From contig OV884014.1 of NCBI GenBank assembly GCA_930367205.1, forward strand, positions 112,047,138 to 112,111,137: a stretch of 64,000 nucleotides of DNA, read 5' to 3'. The translations under genes were made by a program, and so were the position numbers. Positions 43,291-53,520 of the stretch are shown here, in pieces. Below the pieces are notes generated by a model, which worked only from the letters and a program-made list of their open reading frames with translations, had not been told where the DNA came from and searched no databases. Each line of letters opens with the position of its first letter. Position 1 is the first letter of the stretch. Origin of the DNA: Acanthosoma haemorrhoidale (Eukaryota > Arthropoda > Insecta > Hemiptera > Acanthosomatidae).

Positions 43291-43885
43291 TATTTGAACA
43301 GTAATTACTAATTTACAAAGTTATACCTAAGCCAATCTGGACATGCGGAATAGAGCTATGGGGAACAGCGAAAAAAGTCGAACATCAAGCGTATCCAATC
43401 CTTTCAATCAAAAGTCCTGAGAACAATAGTAAATCTCCCTTATTACGTCAGCAACAAAGCCTTTATAACGATCTTAATATATCCTACATTCTTGAACTCA
43501 TCGCTTCCAAGTTCATAAAATTCCATACTAACCTGTCCAACCACCATAATCCCCTAGCACAGTCATTGCACTGCACCAATCATCCCTATAATCCTCCTCG
43601 GAGGCTGAAATGGCAGTGGCCTCGTGACCTGCGTGACAATGAGAGTCCTGGCAGTGACCAGTTTCTCCAATCATGTCCTGAGTGTCTGTGGCTCTCGCGC
43701 TCTTCGTCAGCTTCCACTGGCTCGTATCCGGTGACGCAGACTCCGGTTCCTCTTTCGCATGCGAGTGAGGTGACAACCATGTGGACTTGGGAGGTCTCTG
43801 GGCTGTTTGTAAATACTGTATGAATGAGAACATTTATCACAATTACTTATTGCCCAATGAGACAGGTCGGATTTGTTTCATAATG
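43291..43885 (+). mobile_element. J1 copy, second of a head-to-tail pair
   Basis: After ATATATATTTGAACAGTAAT it begins at TACTAATTTACAAAG in ORF2 and continues to the 3' end, with the hairpin worn (GCCCAATGAGACAGG). ORF2 blocks for WTCGIELWGTAKKVEHQAYP show a frameshift after KK. Deletions remove part of the 3' UTR (GTGACGCAGACTCCG). Confidence 0.84.
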
Positions 43886-43919
43886 AAGTATTTTTATGCG
43901 TAATAGTAATAATATTTCG

Positions 43920-44485
43920 ACAGTAACAAGTAGACAGGGGAGGCCAACTTGTTGGGACGTGTCGATACACTAAAACCACTTTTACGTCGTGGTAATAAGA
44001 AGAAACGGTTTCGGTGGGCACTTGCTTATGAGAATTTCACAGTGGAGGTTTAGGGAAGAGTACGACTAGGGAAGGGAAGACATATTAAAGTTTAAAGTAT
44101 ACGGATCTAAAGGCAGGATTATGGTTCCCACGCCTTTCAGGGAACTTTATTCAGTCTGTGAAAATGTCTAACTGTAAAGCATGGGGTGGTTTTCACGCTT
44201 TGAACAAGATCTCATAACAATTATAGGGATTATAAACAAAGAGAGGCACAGAAATTTTGAAAGACCACACAACCCTTTTGGTTTCGGCTTAATCAGTTGT
44301 GGTTTTACTATGCAGCTGGAAACTTATACGAAACATTTGTTTGAGCATTTAAGGTGTTTTGAAAAACATGACCTAACCAGCTCAATCTCCGGACCTCAAG
44401 CAATGACAAGAAAGTTCAAGATCTTGTTCCAACTTAGGGAGCCACTTATTATAAGTTTGTTGGAATAAGATGGCTATATGATAAC
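43920..44485 (+). pseudogene. Tc1-like transposase pseudogene
   Basis: Scattered frames give the order of a Tc1 transposase: LKPLLRRGNKKKRFRWALAY (pre-catalytic block), GRIMVPTPFRE, then IIGIINKERHRNFERPHNPF followed by GLISCGFT (in intact Tc1 proteins, IEGxMNxExY...G(L/K)LIGxGFTFQQDND). After another shift comes KNMT*PAQSPDLKQ, the block with the third catalytic residue (normally WPxQSPDLNPIE). Many stops and shifts show long decay. No inverted repeats were found at the edges. The 95-codon open frame at 44181-44468 is only partly in the true frame. This family is separate from T1-T4. Confidence 0.75.
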
Positions 44486-44994
44486 TTAGACTAACCCACT
44501 CACAGAAAAAATCCCACAAGTGGTTCAATCAATATAGGTTGCATTTTTAATGAAAATCTAATCAACATTTAACTGTTGTCATAGCATTAGTTACTTATTG
44601 TATTTATAAATTTTATTGTTTTTTTTTATTTTCTCGCAAAAAATTATAGTGGCTTTTACAAGCAGTGTAAATGAGATTAATGAAATGTTATTTTTAAATA
44701 TTTAAAAGAGCTCTTCAGAATCTCCAGTTCTGTTCAATGAAACAAGACCCGAGGATTACCAAAGAGAGTGTCGGGTGAGTTTTCATTACTTGTTCAATAA
44801 TGCTGTAGCGAATCTGAGTTTAATTTATTTTTAACACGATATTTCGTGTGGGATTTTATGTTAAAGGTGTTTATAATAACTTCACCGTCGAACGGCGTTT
44901 TGAATGGGCTGTTAATTTCATATATACAAATAATAATTAATTATTATTTCTTTATTGATTTTTGTTTTTATCTGTCTGATTTTCCCTCTTGTCA
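44486..44994. other. Unassigned AT-rich DNA
   Basis: No gene or known repeat was recognised. Confidence 0.4.
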
Positions 44995-45340
44995 CATTCA
45001 ATTACTCCTTTCGCAGATGACATAGTGGTGTACAGTAGCAGTATGAGTGCCAAGGTAGCTCTTAGACAGGCTGAAGCAGCCTGTAACCAGATCAGTGAGA
45101 GATTGGGGAGACTCAATATCTCTGTAAACGCGGGTAAGACTGACTGCGTAATCTTCTCTTTTCAAAAGGGAAAAAGTCCGCTGCCTACTACTTACACAGT
45201 AGGAACGTAGAAAAACTACCCAGCAAACAACCTAGTATATCTGGGCATTAAAATGGACAGACACCTCCGTTATTGTGACCATTTTGCGAAGAAGTTACAG
45301 CAAACTCGCACAAAGTCTTACCGGCTTACTGCTTAATAAG
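44995..45340 (+). pseudogene. J2 reverse transcriptase active-site fragment
   Basis: This is the only J2 piece here with an intact RT active-site motif: the frame reads ITPFADDIVVYSSSMSAKVA, where FADD is the [FY]xDD signature. It continues QAEAACNQISERLGRLNISV, NAGKTDCVIFSFQKGKSPLP, and after a stop at 45208, PANNLVYLGIKMDRHLR and KLQQTRTKSYRLTA. The order matches the minus-strand copy at 29.3-29.6 kb. It is truncated at both ends, so neither the palm's first half nor a 3' UTR is present, unusual for a 5'-truncated insertion. A later deletion or rearrangement must have removed the 3' end. Confidence 0.83.
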
Positions 45341-48019
45341 ATGGACCATTATTCTGTCAATTTTATTCAATCGCATTGTTCATTTGCTTGAAAAAAAGTT
45401 TAAATAAAGGGGTTTTGAAAAAAAAAATTGCCACTTTTGAACCCCCTGTTTGACAAATAAACAGTTGAAATTTTATGTCAAGATCCCTTTTTAGTACACA
45501 TAATTAATGACATAGCTTGGTGATAAAATAAAAGTTTTGTCGTATCTAGAAGGCTATTTAATGAAAGATCTCGGAGTGCTGGTTAAGAATATGTTAGTGG
45601 TTTACTAGACTATATCTACAAAATATGAACATAAATAAACATAAAATAAGATTAATGACAATTTTCGTTTTCAAATATTTAAATAAGACAGCTGCTGACG
45701 AAATACCATGTATTATATTCAAATAATATTTTTTTTCTATAGCCTTAATCCAATCTGTAGCTAAATGATTCTGACGGGTCCACATGTACAGGGACTGGCC
45801 CCCTTATATATATAATGTCGGCTGGCTCAGACAAGAGCTTTCTAAATCAAAGCAACAAGACGACATTAGGAGAATGGAGAATGACAAATGAAAGAAGAGT
45901 TAACGAAGACAATTATAGAGCGAAGAAGAACAGAACAAAAAGACTGGAGAGAGTACATCACTCACAGAGCTCAGGAGAGACAGGAACATATTAGTGGAGG
46001 CAGCCTTCGGTCACAGATGACCTCTCAAGGTATCTCGTCGTATCTGGGAGAGTGGTGCCCTATGTATCCTGTATCCTAATATATAATACATCATCGTATG
46101 TCCGCCTGCTGTATCTAATAAATGGATGGGACTTTTCCCAAGTAGGATTTCTTTCCCTTCCACAAGTAAGGCCATAACTCAAAGAACTTACATATATTCT
46201 TTCTCAGTTCGCGCTTCTTTGTCTACAGGATGTATCTCAGGAGGACCTGGACTGGGAGTTCTTCAATTCTTCAACAAATATTTATTTACCACCAAACCAT
46301 TATGCGAGAGTGTGCCCCATTTGTCAGTATAAAGGATCAATTTTGTGTGACTTCCCTGTGTAATTATTTTTTTTTTCAATTCACTTTAGTCGTAAAAAAT
46401 AATATTTTTCAGTATTTTATGTAGTGACTATTTTTCGGGAGGGAGAATCACAATCTGTCCTGTGTTGTTTTTCGAACACATAACCTTGGCAACACACACA
46501 TTTCTTTCATTAAAGTATGTCAATGAAACGTTCTAATGACTATTTTTTTTTTGCCTGCATCTGTTTACAACTGAAACTATTAATTTGTTTTCACGTTTGT
46601 TGCTCACATCTCTCGTAGGGCAGTAACCATCGCGATTGAACTAGATCAAAGTAGGGTTTCGTTCAATGGATCAATTGTTTTTAAGGTTTGCTCGGTCCAT
46701 AAGGAGTAATTTTATTTCTCTACACAACAGGTCTCACTTAGAAAATATGATTGAGCGCTAATAGTGTAAAAATAAAAATTTTATTGCACACTCAGTAATT
46801 TAACCCTGCATTTAAAAAAAAACTTAGAAGTAGAAGTTCTAGGACGTAAGAACTTCAACTCAACCATTTTGTTGCTTTTTAGATGCACACATAGTGGTGG
46901 ATGGTAGTATTATTTGATATTATCATTATGCTAAGGAATTTGTAAATTAAATACTATTGAAAAAATAATTATTTTTCTATCATATCTTAACTATCTTGTC
47001 TTCCTCATTAATAATGTACCAATTATATACTTTGGTCCTAAATTGTACTTAAATTTTGAAAAAAGTCATTAAAATGAACTTTATTATTTGAGTGGATTTT
47101 GTTTTCTTTTTCCTACGCAGATAAAATAATCTTTAAATTATTTTTGAACTGCAGTCAATTTCCGTCAAGTACATGACATTAGTTTTTGTATTTTAAATTT
47201 GAATATTTCATGTTGATCATTTAATTACATTCTAACGTTGAAAAATTCTAGCCGACAGCACGCTGAAACGAAGATTGTTGACGTTTTAATTTCAGTACAA
47301 CGTTCCGAAGTAACGACAAATTATTTACCAAATTTAAATCCGGGGAATTTCGATGGTTCCCTGAAGGGCTCGGAGTACTAAGATGAAGTATTATGACGAA
47401 GAACAGATGAAGTTTACTCAGTCTGTCACTTTTATGGAAATTTTCGCACAGAATTGATATTTTTCTGAAAATTTGATGCAAGAATTTTGTTTGTTTTTTT
47501 CATTCCGCATCACTTTATGCCCGGGTGTGCTTTATGGACTAGACTAAACCTGATGTTGGCTGGAAACTGGCCTAGGATGAAAGAAGACAAGGAAGAGCCG
47601 GTAATCCTGGAGTGTGTATAATCCTGGAGATAATGGTCGCACAGGGCCGAGGGTGAGAGCGGTCGCTGAGACCAGTTTGGTGTCTTTGTGTGCGTCTGCT
47701 GTAGTGGGAGTGTCCTCAGGCTCCCGCGTCTCCTCTCCAGCGCTCCTTTTACACTCACGTCCTCTTTTATCCCTTATTATAATCCTGCATCTTATCTTAT
47801 CCCAGATCCTACAGCGGCAACCATAAATATAATTTATTATATACAGATATCTTCATGAGCGAGGTGAAATAAACGAAGGATTAAATGTGATAGCATTCGA
47901 ACGCAGGCCTTGTACATTCAGTATAGGTCACATTAATCACTAGAATATTTAATGAGTTAGCTTCGTTTCAAATCAATTCAATTATTCTTTTTTCTTTACT
48001 CAGTCATTGATAATTATTA
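45341..48019. other. Long unassigned stretch
   Basis: Almost 2.7 kb without a recognisable gene. The 63-codon basic frame at 45888-46079 and the frames on both strands in the GC-richer patch 47510-47826 are not recognised. T and A runs occur near 46360 and 46810. Confidence 0.4.
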
Positions 48020-48180
48020 ATAATTAAGAGCCAAAGAAAAAAATACTTTCGGGACTGGAACTCCGGACCTCCTGAATATCTCGGGGCATGTACCAACCGA
48101 GCTACCCTGCACTAGACCTTCCCAATACTCTTTGGCCAAACACTTGCAAAGACTCTACTGAATGTACCAGCGTTAAGGCA
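48020..48180 (-). mobile_element. tRNA-like SINE piece
   Basis: The minus strand reads GGTAGCTCGGTTGGTACATG (A box; plus 48093-48106) and, about 30 nt on, GGAGTTCCAGTCCCG (B-box region; plus 48051-48064). Upstream on the minus strand TTTGCAAGTGTTTGGCCAAA is shared, with changes, with the piece at 53.4 kb, so the repeat unit extends beyond the tRNA-like part. Confidence 0.62.
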
Positions 48181-48459
48181 CCATTTGAGAATATTTCTAA
48201 TATTTTAATAGGTCCTTTTTAAATAAGAAATTTGTACGGTTTTCGATCTAATAGTTCACTCAAGCATCAATCTGTATTAAATAACATTAACCAAGGCGTT
48301 GAGATTATTTATTTGATACCCTGCAATAAATTATATAAAATTTGTTTCCGTCTTACGTTTTATTATATCTCTCATCTTGTATTACATTAACTAAAAGTAT
48401 TAATAACTGGAATAAATATGAATATGTTCCTTTATAGGATTTAGTTTAAGTTTCTATTG

Positions 48460-48695
48460 TTAGATGTAAGTTAGTTTTAAGTCTATAATAAATAAGGTGA
48501 GCCCCATCACTTTTAATAATGTTCAGTAAATTAATATCCAATGTACATCATACTTTTGTACAATGCAGATCACAATGTCTAGAAATCAGAAATTGTATAA
48601 AATGTAGCCAAGCTACAGGAAATATAATGACCTATTGTAAATAGATTAATTAATGTAGTCTATACTGATTTCCATTATTTATAATAACAAGAGGA
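48460..48695 (+). mobile_element. J2 3' UTR fragment
   Basis: It begins near GTTAGATGTAAGTTAGTTTT, contains AAGGTGAGCCCCATCAC and the hairpin TGTAGC-CAA-GCTACA at 48603-48617, and ends near the ATTTATAATAACAAG tract. It is the same subtype as the minus-strand copy at 12.3 kb. No coding remains. Confidence 0.8.
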
Positions 48696-49516
48696 TATTA
48701 AAACAAAAACATAATGTTCCTGAAGTAATAGGGAACTTTTTGACACAAAAGACGAGCCAGATTTGTGGTCTCTGCCAATTATCGTAGCTTAAAAAAAGGG
48801 TTTTATTCAAGATCTTGAAAGTGGGTATACTGCGGCGTGAAGGCGTGAAACAAAGGGCCTAGCCATCCAGAATTGACAAATATGAAAGTGGCAGAGGTTT
48901 CGAGATAGGGCAGCACCTGCTTCCTCAGTCTATAGGGTGGATAGCCTCTTTTGTTATTTATATATATTATTATATACCTATATATATATATATAAAATAT
49001 GTATTATTTTATACATAAAACAGGTGACTGGGTCCGGAAGGAGGAAGCGAACATGAAAGTATTTATCCAAATTCTTTATGAAATTACGACGTGACGGTTG
49101 TAGGTTATTACGAAGCTCAGAAGATTAATAATGTATTTGCGAATTTTATAAGTAAAGCGATACGCAATGGATCTACAAGTGAAATTGTGAAGAATGGGAA
49201 TCACTGTGATTAAATCATTTGTGGATGTTGAGGGAACGCAGAACACCATGGACGGACGCCTCCGTCGAAGAAGGGAGTCAGAAGATTGGACACTGGAAGC
49301 TGACGTTTTGTAAAACAACGAAAACCACCCAGCTGCTGAAAGATATATCAAGATCATCAATGATCAACAAAGCCGAAAGTCATCACCAATAACCACTAGC
49401 GTTGACCTGACGATAAATATTATATACAAATATATTCCACTTACAGAGAATAAACTATCAACTAGTTGAGATCATCACCTAAACGAAATATTTAAAAAAA
49501 GTCTTTTATATCTATA
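48696..49516. other. Unassigned DNA with a TA repeat
   Basis: A TA-rich run lies at about 48959-48996. The 94-codon minus-strand frame (49360 to 49076) is unrecognised. Confidence 0.4.
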
Positions 49517-50210
49517 AACCCTCTCCCTGTAACCGAGACAGTACGGTACTTAGGCTTCCATCTTGACAAACGACTGACCTGGAACCCACATACAAGACAA
49601 AAAAGACAAGAACTAAACAGACCCTTTGGACAACTGTACAGACTACTTCAAAGAACTTCCCATCTCTCAATAGACAATAAATTACTAATCTACAAAGTTG
49701 TACCTAAGCCAATCTGGACATGCGGAATAGAGCTATGGGGGACAGCAAAAAGTCGAACATCAAGCGTATCCAATCCTCTCAATCAAAAGTCCTGAGAACA
49801 ATAGTAAATGCCCCTTATTACGTCAGCAACAAAACCCTTCATAACGATCTCAACATACCCTACATTCTTGAGCTCATCCCTTCCAAGAAACCTATCCAAG
49901 CACCCTAACCCCCTGGCACAGTCATCGCACTGCGCCACTCATCCCTATAATCCTCCTCGGAGACTGAAACGGCAGTGGCCTCGTGACCTGCTATAAATGT
50001 GTAAAAGTGGGAGTCCTGGCAATGGCCAGTTTCTCCAATCATGTCCTGAGCGTCTGTGGCTCTCGCGCTCTTGGCCAGCCTCCGTTTGTAAATATTGTAC
50101 GAATGAGCGAGTGAATGAAAAATTGTAAATATGGTATGAATGAGATCATTATTACAATTACTTATTGCCAATGAGGCTGATTGTAATTTCATCATAATAA
50201 AGCTGTTTAA
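49517..50210 (+). mobile_element. J1 copy, long, full 3' end
   Basis: It starts at CCGAGACAGTACGGTACTTA in ORF2 and reaches CATAATAAAG. The ORF2 part includes the blocks for LYRLLQRTSHLSIDNKLLIY, the WTCGIELWG motif, VLRTIVNAPYYVSNKTLHND and NPPRRLKRQWPRDLL. The middle of the 3' UTR is deleted between CCAGCCTCCG and TTTGTAAATATTG. The inner hairpin stem is weakened (TGCCAATGAGGCTG). Confidence 0.86.
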
Positions 50211-50790
50211 TAATAAATATATATAATGTTTACATTACATCATGAGATCTAAAGCTACAGATGAATATCATCATTGAAAAAATATAATTTTATTCAGTTT
50301 ATTCGGACAAATAAAAAAAAATTAAATAAAAAAAAAATGTACACTCATATAGCATAAGAGATTTATATATCCCTTCAGCCGTAATGACATTGTTCTTCCA
50401 CTGTCTGCTTGGCGAATTAGAAAGGGTCGGATCCAGCTGCCTCTTCCACTCTACTGCACAGGGCACATCCGAGCGGAAAATCAAACTGAGACGAATGAAA
50501 TAAAAACAAAACGAATGATATGAGCAAGGAAATACAGTTATTACAATCTGTACCTGTGTCGTCATATCCTTCACATACGGTCCGTTAAATAAGTTTTTAA
50601 CAGCTTTTAAATGAATTAGCAAAGGCATTTAAAGCGTTATTTCCTAACTGGTTATAAATAATTGAGTATGTAATCTTAAAAACCCCATACTTTAAAAATA
50701 ATATTGATACGTTCAGCCATTTTTTATTCAACCGATCAACAAGAAAATCATCGAATTTGTATGTATTTCAGTTTTCTTCCCACAGAGTTA
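50211..50790. other. Unassigned DNA
   Basis: AT-rich; a 109-codon minus-strand frame (50628 to 50299) is not recognisable. Confidence 0.4.
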
Positions 50791-50902
50791 AAAACCTTAT
50801 AACCCAACAAACATCTGGAAAACCTTATAACCCTACAAACATCTGTAAAACCTTATAACCCTACAAACATCTGGAAAACCTTATAACCCTACAAACATCT
50901 GG
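50791..50902. repeat. 28-bp tandem repeat, four units
   Basis: Four units of AAAACCTTATAACCCTACAA plus ACATCTGG stand exactly head to tail with two base differences in all. Confidence 0.93.
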
Positions 50903-51667
50903 AAAACTTTACAGAACATAAATAGAAGTTAATTGAACAGTATATTTCAGAGGTACCAACCATTTCTTATTTCACTGAAACCTAAAATAGCCTACTTTTT
51001 TTAGTAAAATTGTGAAGATGATACCCCGATATTTATTTTGCTTGCTCTAAAATAACACTGATTATGGTCTATGAGAGTTGGTAATTTTAAGACCCATCGG
51101 AGATTCAGATCAACATTTCAAACTAGGGGGTATCAATAAGTAGGAATTGTATTAAAAGTGGTAGAAATCCGAATTTCATCTTTCTGAAAATGACAAAAAA
51201 CCCGACACCTCTGCTTAAGACGAATCCGTTGACGAGTTGGAACGGAAATCATAAGAAGAAAACAAAACACTCGAGCTATACCGATTGAATCTGCTAGTTA
51301 TATTAATATAATTGTATTGTAGTATTGAGCGAATGAATTTGTTGGTACATCGACTTTAGCTGATGAAGGAGATATGTTAGATTTTCATCAAATATGTTAT
51401 TACGATTCGTAGCTGCCTCGGGTCCTAGTATAACTTGGTTGAAGCGTCTGGATATCTAAGACACATTACAGAACTTTACGATAAATTAACATTTTTTTAA
51501 TTTCTACTTTAATACCATTATAGTTACTAAAAATTCCTACATTATCGACAATTTATCAAGTGACATCAACAATTATTGACCAAAAGGATAGATTTTTAAA
51601 ATCATCTTCATCTCAAAGTAAACCTATAGTCCATACGTGGCTACTTATTCTATACTCCAAATCATGT
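50903..51667. other. Unassigned AT-rich DNA
   Basis: No gene or known repeat was recognised. Confidence 0.4.
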
Positions 51668-52315
51668 TGTAGCGGCCGTTAACTAAATAAGATAAATCAC
51701 CATATACTCTATTTCATATATTCTAAATTGGTTATAATATGTTGTAAATTAATTTAAACAAATGTAAATAATATTACCAAACCACAAGTCATATCAGTGT
51801 AAATATTGTAAACAATTAAAGACGCAGCTACAAACAACTAATCAAAGGCCCTTGCAGAGGGAGTGAGTTAGCTCCTGGGGCTGACCACACCTTCCTAGTG
51901 TGATTCTCTGGCTTCGCCTCGCTAAAACCACCACCTCCTTGGAAGAAATTTCTTCCTCGCGGACGACGGTCACCTGGGTCCTACGAACTTTACCTAGTAG
52001 TGTCTTCCCCAGTCATCCAGCCTGCTTTTTTCCGGTTCACACTCGCGTTTGGGATCCGGGCGGTTTTCGCCTACCCTCAGATACCGAGTGTGAATTCGTG
52101 GTCATTCCAAGACCTCATAAACTACCTACACTACCTACCCTATACCTCTTCTCCTGAACATAGTGCACTGTCGGGGCACATACCTATCAGATATGGAGTC
52201 AGATAGCTCAGTAATAAGACCCATCATGAAGCAATTGTCCAGGTCATAGCCTAGTCAACCCTCACTTCGGCACTAGGGCTAGGGTAACTAGGCACCCCCT
52301 CGTGACGACCCGACA
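51668..52315 (+). mobile_element. Solo LTR, class LTR-A, perfect target duplication
   Basis: It begins TGTAGCGGCCGTTAAC and ends CGTGACGACCCGACA. The five bases CATGT flank it on both sides (51663-51667 and 52316-52320). It matches the LTRs at 7764 and 20297 at both ends, and its downstream half matches those at 20.6 and 30.9 kb. It is 648 bp and has no internal arrays. Confidence 0.93.
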
Positions 52316-52860
52316 CATGTCTTTTGTTTTATTAACATATTGTTCATAAAGTCTTAAGGAGACATCCAAAAACAGAGATACATCTGAAGCAATTCTGAGC
52401 TAATAAGCTTTAGTTCGTGGCTTGAGCCCTAACAAGGACTAGATAATACTCGACTGCCTTAATGAACACTATTTATCTACGGGGGGGGGGGGGTTAGGGA
52501 CACACTGTTCTCGTGCACCTCGGCTCCTTAGGCAATGCAACAGAGTGCACTCGTGTGACGCAAGTTCCGCTTACCCAATGCACTGACAGATAGAGAAGGC
52601 ATCTTCAAGGGTACGGAGTCCTGGGTAAGAAGGAGTCACAAGTGTTCATGGTCTGACACTGAGTTACAGCTCGAATAAATTATCGTATAATATTATACAA
52701 CCGATCTTTCCTAGTGAGGGGTCAGGCACCCTTATCGAGTGTGCGAACTTTTATGTCTTTAGGTTGAAGAATGGTCTTGAAAAGAGTTGTAAGGGGTCTA
52801 AAATTTTAAGTCAGGATAGATCGCCAACAGTATCATAAATTTTCACAATTTTGTTCAAAT
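52316..52860. other. Unassigned DNA with a G run
   Basis: A run of about 13-14 G lies at 52481-52494. No gene or known repeat was recognised. Confidence 0.4.
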
Positions 52861-53244
52861 TGTTATAATATTTAGATGCTTTGCCTTTGATTCAAATTTG
52901 AAATTAGCGGGCAGATAAGGGCGGTAGACGAGCTGGGAAAAGGAGAGGGTGCTTGAAAAACAAGATGACAAGGAGGTTGTTCTGCTGGTTATCCCCGGGA
53001 GACGCATTGGATGAAGATTTGTAGTTTGGGAAGTTTTAAGATTCTTTTGTTTTGTATGGTGAATGAAGAGAGTCACAGTCACAGTGAAGCTAGAAGAAAA
53101 GGACTAAATGTTAATAAATCTGTAAATAATAGTAAAGGTAAATGAAATTTGTTAATAACATTGTAATATGTCACAGACTGGTTTATTAAAGAATTGAAGA
53201 AAGTTTTGTTATATCTAATCTAACTTCACATAAAAAACATAACA
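52861..53244 (+). mobile_element. 5' LTR of a third LTR retrotransposon type
   Basis: The unit begins TGTTATAATATTTAGATGC and ends AAAACATAACA, giving TG...CA with a six-base inverted repeat (TGTTAT/ATAACA). One base later comes a primer-binding-site sequence. The 384-bp length suits a Ty3/gypsy-type LTR. Only a short stretch of internal region follows before a SINE-like piece, so gag-pol is missing. The left boundary is inferred from the inverted repeat and is less sure than the right. Confidence 0.65.
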
Positions 53245-53245
53245 A

Positions 53246-53264
53246 TTGGCGCCCGAAAAAACCC
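53246..53264 (+). promoter_or_regulatory. Retrotransposon primer-binding site
   Basis: TTGGCGCCCGAAAAAACCC follows the LTR end by one base. TGGCGCCCGAA is complementary to the 3' end of a lysine tRNA of the UUU type, the commonest match for this string in retroelements. This would prime minus-strand DNA synthesis. Confidence 0.68.
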
Positions 53265-53339
53265 AAGTATTTGTGATTCTGTTAGATAAGCTTATTTTAG
53301 TAAGGTTATTTTGTTTAGGTGGCTTGCCTATTGGAACCC

Positions 53340-53520
53340 TACCCCATCTTGAAGTTCAAAATAACCTTACAGAGTATTAATATCTGATCGGACGATTCTA
53401 CCAACTGAGTTATCCTGTCTTGAGTTAAGACTTTCTCAGGGCGAGTTGATTTTAACAGTATGATTTCTCTTTGACCAAACCCTCGCAAAGTCTGTACACA
53501 CTGTACTGTGGGCAAAGAGG
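53340..53520 (-). mobile_element. tRNA-like SINE piece
   Basis: The minus strand reads GGATAACTCAGTTGGTAGAA (tRNA D-arm and A box; plus 53401-53415 within it). The B box is too worn to place. Upstream on the minus strand, GACTTTGCGAGGGTTTGGTC resembles AGTCTTTGCAAGTGTTTGGC in the 48.1-kb piece. Confidence 0.55.

Noticed and set aside
50791..50902. A CRISPR-like or telomere-like repeat (CCTTATAACCCTA words).
   Set aside because: Four contiguous 28-bp units without spacers and without the TTAGG-type telomere repeat of insects; it is a plain tandem repeat.
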